Program-made: the position numbers and the translations under genes
DNA from: Gymnopus androsaceus JB14
Lineage: Eukaryota; Basidiomycota; Agaricomycetes; Agaricales; Omphalotaceae
Assembly (NCBI GenBank): GCA_009733575.1
Contig: ML769387.1
Location: 186,001-250,000, forward strand
DNA: 64,000 bases
Direction of reading: 5' to 3'
Shown here: in pieces, positions 58,886 through 64,000 of the stretch
Numbering within the stretch: position 1 is the first letter of the stretch
Layout: each line of letters opens with the position of its first letter
Notes under the pieces: model-generated
Database searches by the model: none
Seen by the model: the letters and a program-made list of their open reading frames with translations, nothing else
Told to the model about the DNA's origin: nothing

Positions 58886-60150
58886 ATGTCTTCGACCCCC
58901 GTTGAACTACACGTCTGGCCTGGGCCGCCTGGTCAATGGGGCCTTCCTTCCGTGGACGCAGCCTCTCTGAGGTAACTCACTTATCTAGCTCATAAAACTA
59001 TTCAACTCAATACTTCTTCAGTCTCATTATATACCTGCAGCTGGTGCTGCCATCTCAGTTTGTGCTCGTGGAAACTACTAACCCGGAGCTCTCACCATCT
59101 GGTAGGTGAGTGTTACGCGCCTGTCTCTCAAATTTGACCGAACAATGTAATCTACAGGCCAACTTCCGTTTATGAAAAATGGAGAAGACGTTGTCGCGCC
59201 CTTTTCTTCCATTATCTCTTACCTTGCCAATAACGGTTCCAATGATGCGCAAGGTCCCAAGTCTCATGCTCCATGGCTCGCTCACGCAGAGTCAAACCTC
59301 GGAGATTTGGTTGTGAGTCCCATTAGAGTCTGCATCTCTGCATCGTTTCAAAAGTCCTCATGACAATGTATGCTCTCTCATTCAAGTTGCATATGTTTTA
59401 CTCCCTTCACGCAAACTGGAACGAACTCACTTTTCCATCCATCGCACACCACTTCCCTGTCCTACAGCGATATTATAGACCGAATGCGATACGACAGTCT
59501 TACAAAAGCAGATTGGAAACCGCTGGTCTGTGGAGTCTGCCCGGAATTGAAATTGAGCAAGAAAAAAAAGCCTTTTCGAGGAAACCCCAAGACTTTGATC
59601 GTTTGAGTGAACAGCAAAGCACCGAAGCAAAAGAAGGAGTCAAGGCTCACGATAGATTTCTTCAAGTTTTCGAACGAGAAAAAGTCAGGATACCTGCTTT
59701 TCTGCGTCTATCTCCGTACTCACCGAACTGTCAAGGTATTGGACAAGGCCCGAAGCACTCTCGATATATATGCCCGCCTTTTAGGCCAGAAAGATTTTTT
59801 CAGTGGAGACCGGTACAAATCCTATTTATCATCGTTTAATCTTCTACTCATACTTTGTCTGCAGTCCTTCTCTTCTGGATGCCACTGTGGCTGCTCATAT
59901 ACTTTTACTTTCTCGACCACCCTTTCCGGACCCTCTACTTCAGGATCTGGTGAATAATTCATATCCCTCACTCGTCGCGCACGCCAATCGTGTGTACGAT
60001 CTGACACTTTCTGCTCCTCTCTCTACAATCGACGCCACCACCGAGTCAGATGTCTGGGAAACTCGCTTACGATTCGCTTTCTTCGGACTAGCTTTGGGTG
60101 GCATAATTACATATTCTGCAGCATCCCACTTGAATGTCATTACTCCGTAG
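58886..60150 (+). CDS. SAM37: Metaxin / SAM37-like mitochondrial outer-membrane protein
   Basis: Component of the sorting and assembly machinery that inserts beta-barrel proteins into the mitochondrial outer membrane. MSSTPVELHVWPGPPGQWGL, then 'PSVDAASLSLIIYLQLVLP' is the metaxin GST-N-like start. 'QLPFMKNGEDVVAPFSSIIS', 'WLAHAESNLGDLV', 'LHMFYSLHANWNELTFPSIA' and 'LQRYYRPNAIRQSYKSRLET' follow, then 'ARLLGQKDFFSGDRPSLLDA' and 'TVAAHILLLSRPPFPDPLLQ'. A C-terminal hydrophobic segment 'FAFFGLALGGIITYSAASHL' would anchor it. Six exons or so join in phase and no break was found. Start 58886 gives the exact family N-terminus. It converges with GAA1, whose stop is 23 bp away. Symbol by homology. 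Confidence 0.85.
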
Positions 60151-60173
60151 GGTATAAATATATCTAGATATCG

Positions 60174-62545
60174 TTATATGATGCACACTAGTGCTGCCTG
60201 AAGAGTCAATGGAAAGTATACAACGCACAAAAATGGCAGCAACCATACACCTAGTACATCCCAATTCCAGAGCATCCGTTTCGTCATATCACCCCACAGA
60301 ATCCACCCAATGCCCAATCCAAGATATGCTGAGTATTTGACCATTTGAACGGCCTTGTTCGATGAAAGAGAATCTGCAGACAACGGGATTCCCAAAGCGA
60401 CAGCTAAACAAGCGGCGAGAGAAAAGTTTAGGACCGTTATAATCGATATAACTGTGGAGCTCAAACACAAGTTGAAAGCTTTTAGAACCAGAGATAGAGG
60501 AGCGACGCTATCCGAGCGGTTTTGCGGGATGAAACTTGGTACGACCAAAGGCAGTAGAGAGGTAACGGGAAAGAGCAACAGAGGACCAATCTAGACTGTT
60601 ATGAGCAGATCATTATTCATTGAGATGAGGTGTGAGGCTCACCGAAATAGAGTTATACCATCTACTGCTCAACAAGAAGAATGTAACAGCACCAAAGAAA
60701 TGGGTGCCAATCATGATAAACAGTGCCTGAAGGACTGGTCGTCTTCGCCTTGCCCATATCATAAGAGCAGGTTCCGGTCCTTTGGATTCCTCCGACTGCC
60801 TTTTTGTCCATGCAGCGTCAACCCAGACTTGCAGACCGCCAAACATCATCGCGACGCTGATCAAGATTGCGCTAGGTAGATAGTTACCGATTTTCAGGAA
60901 GCGGTCGAAATTTGTCATGACGTAGAAGAAAAAGGAGGCGTGCAATCTCTCAAGCAAGTTATTTGTAGTACGCAAGGTGGACTCGATGATTCTAGCATGA
61001 AGATATTAGTGAGAGACTATCATAACGCCGCCCAACTCACCGACCGAGCGAGTAGAAACCGTGTGGTCCAGTGGCTGGTAGGGCGAACATTGTAAAAGCA
61101 TCGATTCGGTACCTAAGCATCCCAAATAAGTTGAAAGGAATAGAGAATGGGCACAAACGAACTAACTTGTGAAAGAGCCCATGAACTCCACTTCCCCGAC
61201 CGGATGCTTGATAGCCTACGTTGCGCCATAAGTTTCGAGCTTGCGCTGCATAAGTCTTTATCTCGTGGTGGTTTCGAATGGCTTCAGGAAGCCAGCTCAG
61301 TTGTTCAGGCTCGTCTTTGTGGTCGTAAAGAACAACTGGTACCCCTGTACGACGAGCGATGTGTTGGAAAGAGTTTATCAGGTCTTGATTGGGCAGCCGG
61401 CCATTTACTCCCTCTAATAATTTAGACTTGAGCTTATAGACTATTTGATCCGATGGGAACAACATACCATGAAATATTCCGAGGTGGGAAAGGGAATGAC
61501 CAGGATAATCAATGTTGAAGGCGGTGAAAATTACACCAGAAGTCAAGTCCAACCGTTGCGCGCGCAGATCTGGGCAGTTTGCGAGTTCAAATAACTCTGC
61601 AATGTGAATGAAGGCTACTCACTAGACTGAGTTTCCCCATGATATGCACTCAGCCACGCCTGCATTCCATCCATGTAACCATCACTAATAACGAAGATTA
61701 AATCTCTGGCCCATAGAGAGTATTCTGAGCAAGACCGGTCAGAACATCGCTAACGAGAACTTGGAATGCATTCTCACGTTTGACAAATTTCGAAAACGCA
61801 AGTACAGTAGCGACGCCACGCAAATTCAGAGTTCCGTCTCCTTCATTTGTCCGACTGAGCCAGGACGCAGAGATGACCATTGCTTCGGCTCCTGAAACTC
61901 GAGGCGACGAAAGCATAGCATACGCATTGGTTCCATTGACACCCTAGGACACGTCAGTATCGAATTACAGGATGTGGGACTCCAGGGATTGACCTTGTGC
62001 ACACCAGTGAATTCATAGTCCTGAGTAGACGCGGAGAGCCCGATTTTGACGAATTGATTCATAATGAATTGGGAACGTCTGGACATACGACCTGAATGTC
62101 AGAAACCGGGGTGATGAAGGATAGCTGCTCACTGCTCACTCGTAGCATTAGAGTCTCGAAGGAATTCTAGTTGTGACAGAAAGTGGTCCGCATCGTGAAC
62201 TTGTTGCCAGTTCCAATATGTGTTCACCTAGAAATTTAATGAGCGACAGAATGCCGAACGGTAATTATCCCTGACTTGTCCTGGCTGCAAGGCATTTTCG
62301 TCGATGAATACCCCTCGATCAAGCTGAGATGAAGGTATAGCGAGCATCCAAACATATCCCGCAATAAAAAGGGCTACTCTAACAGGGAATTAGGAGAATA
62401 AATCGAAAGATACAAGCTGGACGCACTTTAATATAGACACTCTGCGAGCTATGAGAGATAACAAAGCTTTTCTTCTCTTTATCCGCGCAAGATTCGGGTC
62501 GCCTGCTGGCCGCAAGAAGTTCAATGGCCTCCAACGATTGTTCAT
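60174..62545 (-). CDS. GAA1: GPI transamidase subunit GAA1
   Basis: ER-membrane subunit of the complex that attaches GPI anchors. Start MNNRWRPLNFLRPAGDPNLA, then a first membrane segment and 'LAIPSSQLDRGVFIDENALQ', 'QVNTYWNWQQVHDADHFLSQ' and 'RSQFIMNQFVKIGLSASTQD'. 'GTNAYAMLSSPRVSGAEAMV', 'DLIFVISDGYMDGMQAWLSA', 'GVIFTAFNIDYPGHSLSHLG' and 'SGRGSGVHGLFHKYRIDAFT' are diagnostic of the luminal GAA1 domain. The C-terminal half has five or so membrane spans ending TLQAALVCII at 60174. One exon join (near 61720-61770, FVKRENAFQ to DLIFVI) could not be made in phase with standard ends, so a one-base problem is possible there. Divergent from the ubiquitin protease; 123 bp separates the start codons. 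Confidence 0.88.
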
Positions 62546-62668
62546 GATGAAAGTAGTGGAAGAGAAGGAACCCTGAAGTCACTTGATCGTGACCTTGATG
62601 TATTACTTTTAGGCTCTACTCTTCTTTGTTTCTCCCAACAACTTCTTGAAAATTCTGGACCCCCGAGA

Positions 62669-64000
62669 ATGGTCAAGCGCACTAGGCTGGCTTCTCCTCC
62701 TCCAAAAGGACTCGCAGCCGGCCAAGTTCTTCGTCGCGATGTCTTGCGCTCGTGGGGTTGGGTTGGTTCAGAAATAGCCGACCCCTCCTTGATAACACGC
62801 GACCACCTACTCGCAACTTGTGGGCTGTCGAAGAAGAATAGTTACCCTTTTTGTCGCAATCAAGACCAATCGAAATCACGTAGGTTAAAGGCTTCAAGAA
62901 CTTCTAGTCCGGTGGCTACAAACGATGTCATTCCCAACGACGTGATCATCATATCAGACGACGAGGACGATGGGACGCTATGCGGAAAGAAAGGCTGCAA
63001 AATTAATCCAAACTGTTTGAACCATTTGGGGCAGGAAAAATGGAAAGACGAAGGTACGACCAGCTTGCGCTGTGGCTGGTTCATTTTCTCATCAATATCA
63101 TCTCAGAGTCTGTCATGGACAACTTTCTGCAATATGCAAAACTTGGAGAAAACCCATTGCTTCTCACCAAGGATCCGGATCTACCTGTGGGCCTTAAGGT
63201 GACGATTGAATCTTCATCTGCTTTTGTGGCGTGTACTGAGCCATGAGACAGAATTTAGGCGCGACTTGCTATGCCAATGCCTCGCTTCAAGTGAGGGTGT
63301 ACATCTACATAATTAGAGGAAGCACATATACTTGAGCATCTTTTAGGTCTGGTTTCGAGATTTAGCCTTTCGTGCTGGTGTTTACAATTGTCAGCCCCTG
63401 GAAGGGTTAGAATCAAAATTCATGGTGCCACATGTTTATGCTGCTTCCCTTCATGCTTCCTGATTTTTTCCCCTCAGGATTCACCGATATTTCAGCTGCA
63501 GGTCACCTTCGCAGCACTACAAGAGAGCATACAAAGCGTTTTCAATCCGTCCAAATTAGTGGAGAGCCTACAACTACGTACTACTGAACAACAGGACGCG
63601 CAAGAGTATGTGAAACTCGATCCATCTCTTATTTGGCACATTCGCATACGAATCTTGTAGATTTTCCAAAGCTATTCATGACCCACTTGGATGCCGAGTT
63701 CAAGAAGCAACCGAATCCATCCTTGCAATCTTTGATAAATTCTCAGGTGCGTTTTCTCCGCGAATAAATCCTTCGCAATCTTTTCACAAGGTTTTTTTTT
63801 TGTTTCAGTTTGAAGGCGAACAAATTTATGGTACATTGTGCAATAATTGCAAGTATTGCTCAGAACGATCCTCCAACTTTTTGGAAATCGAAGTCAACTT
63901 CCAGGTTCGGGTCGGTTCACAAGCATCTATTGATCAATGGCTAAACGCATCGTAGAACAACTCCAAGCTCGAAGATCGCATTGGGGTTCTCCTTGAACCT
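62669..64000 (+). CDS. Ubiquitin-specific protease (USP48-like), 3' partial
   Basis: Deubiquitinating cysteine protease of the USP family. MVKRTRLASPPPKGLAAGQV opens a basic N-terminal part with a Cys-rich stretch 'CGKKGCKINPNCLNHLGQEK'. After two introns the Cys box reads 'NLGATCYANASLQ' with the catalytic Cys, then 'VWFRDLAFRAGVYNCQP', 'SPIFQLQVTFAALQESIQSV', 'LRTTEQQDAQE', 'FSKLFMTHLDAEFKKQPNPS', 'FEGEQIYGTLCNNCKYCSER' and 'SSNFLEIEVNFQ'. The CxxC pair after YGTL is the USP zinc motif. The layout matches the USP48 branch, which acts in the nucleus. The gene runs out of the window. The intron near 63404-63478 (CQPLEG to DSPIFQ) does not join in phase with GT-AG ends, so a one-base error is possible. 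Confidence 0.85.

Noticed and set aside
1..64000. tRNA genes, rRNA, CRISPR arrays, large transposons
   Set aside because: I saw no cloverleaf-like sequence, no regular spacer-repeat array and no reverse transcriptase, integrase or transposase motif. A covariance or profile search would be needed to exclude tRNAs.

Overview
The window is nuclear DNA from a filamentous basidiomycete, most likely an Agaricomycete. Nearly every gene is broken by several short introns (about 45-70 bp, GT-AG, one GC-AG). The content also fits: a fungal laccase, an XlnR-like fungal-specific regulator, a Ser-rich LIM protein, a Rap1 orthologue, a Basidiomycota-type DUF7918-like protein and an Agaricomycete kinase-like protein. 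I assembled gene models by hand from splice sites and family resemblance; coordinates are outer CDS limits with introns included.

Layout. 1-4.5 kb: 3' part of a fungal transcription factor (+) and the SUMO E2 UBC9 (-). 4.6-8.3 kb: a tandem pair of unknown paralogues, both with reading-frame damage. 8.6-11.5 kb: a laccase (-). 13.0-16.9 kb: housekeeping genes SNU13 (-), gamma-glutamylcyclotransferase (+), a four-span membrane protein (-) and proteasome subunit beta5 (+). 16.9-19.4 kb: an amino-acid permease (-). 20-24.2 kb: three aldo/keto reductase copies in increasing decay. 24.4-25.6 kb: a 3-beta-HSD/ERG26-like dehydrogenase (-). 26.6-30.6 kb: a LIM protein (-). 33.1-37.5 kb: a SAC phosphoinositide phosphatase (-). 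38.0-40.6 kb: a kinase-like protein (+). 44.4-47.9 kb: Rap1 (+). 48-54 kb: an unknown glycine-rich gene, an APH-fold kinase and an F-box protein. 55.2-56.7 kb: a damaged GPI-anchored GH16 gene. 57-64 kb: a DUF7918-like gene, metaxin/SAM37, the GPI transamidase subunit GAA1 and the start of a ubiquitin-specific protease.

The accessory material of most interest is a family of three secreted-protein genes (32.1, 41.2 and 42.6 kb). They share a leader layout of TATA-like box, a conserved 8-bp stem/5-nt loop with a compensatory base-pair change, a signal-peptide exon and a first intron at the same place, but carry very different mature regions. Two encode repeat-rich proteins with Arg-Arg sites. 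The third ends in a cationic, probably amphipathic 20-residue peptide directly after an Arg-Arg site.

Many otherwise conserved genes here contain single-base frame breaks, mostly +1. I read these as most likely consensus errors mixed with some true decay (aldo/keto reductase copy 3, GH16, the unknown pair). They are listed one by one because they affect which genes can be called functional.
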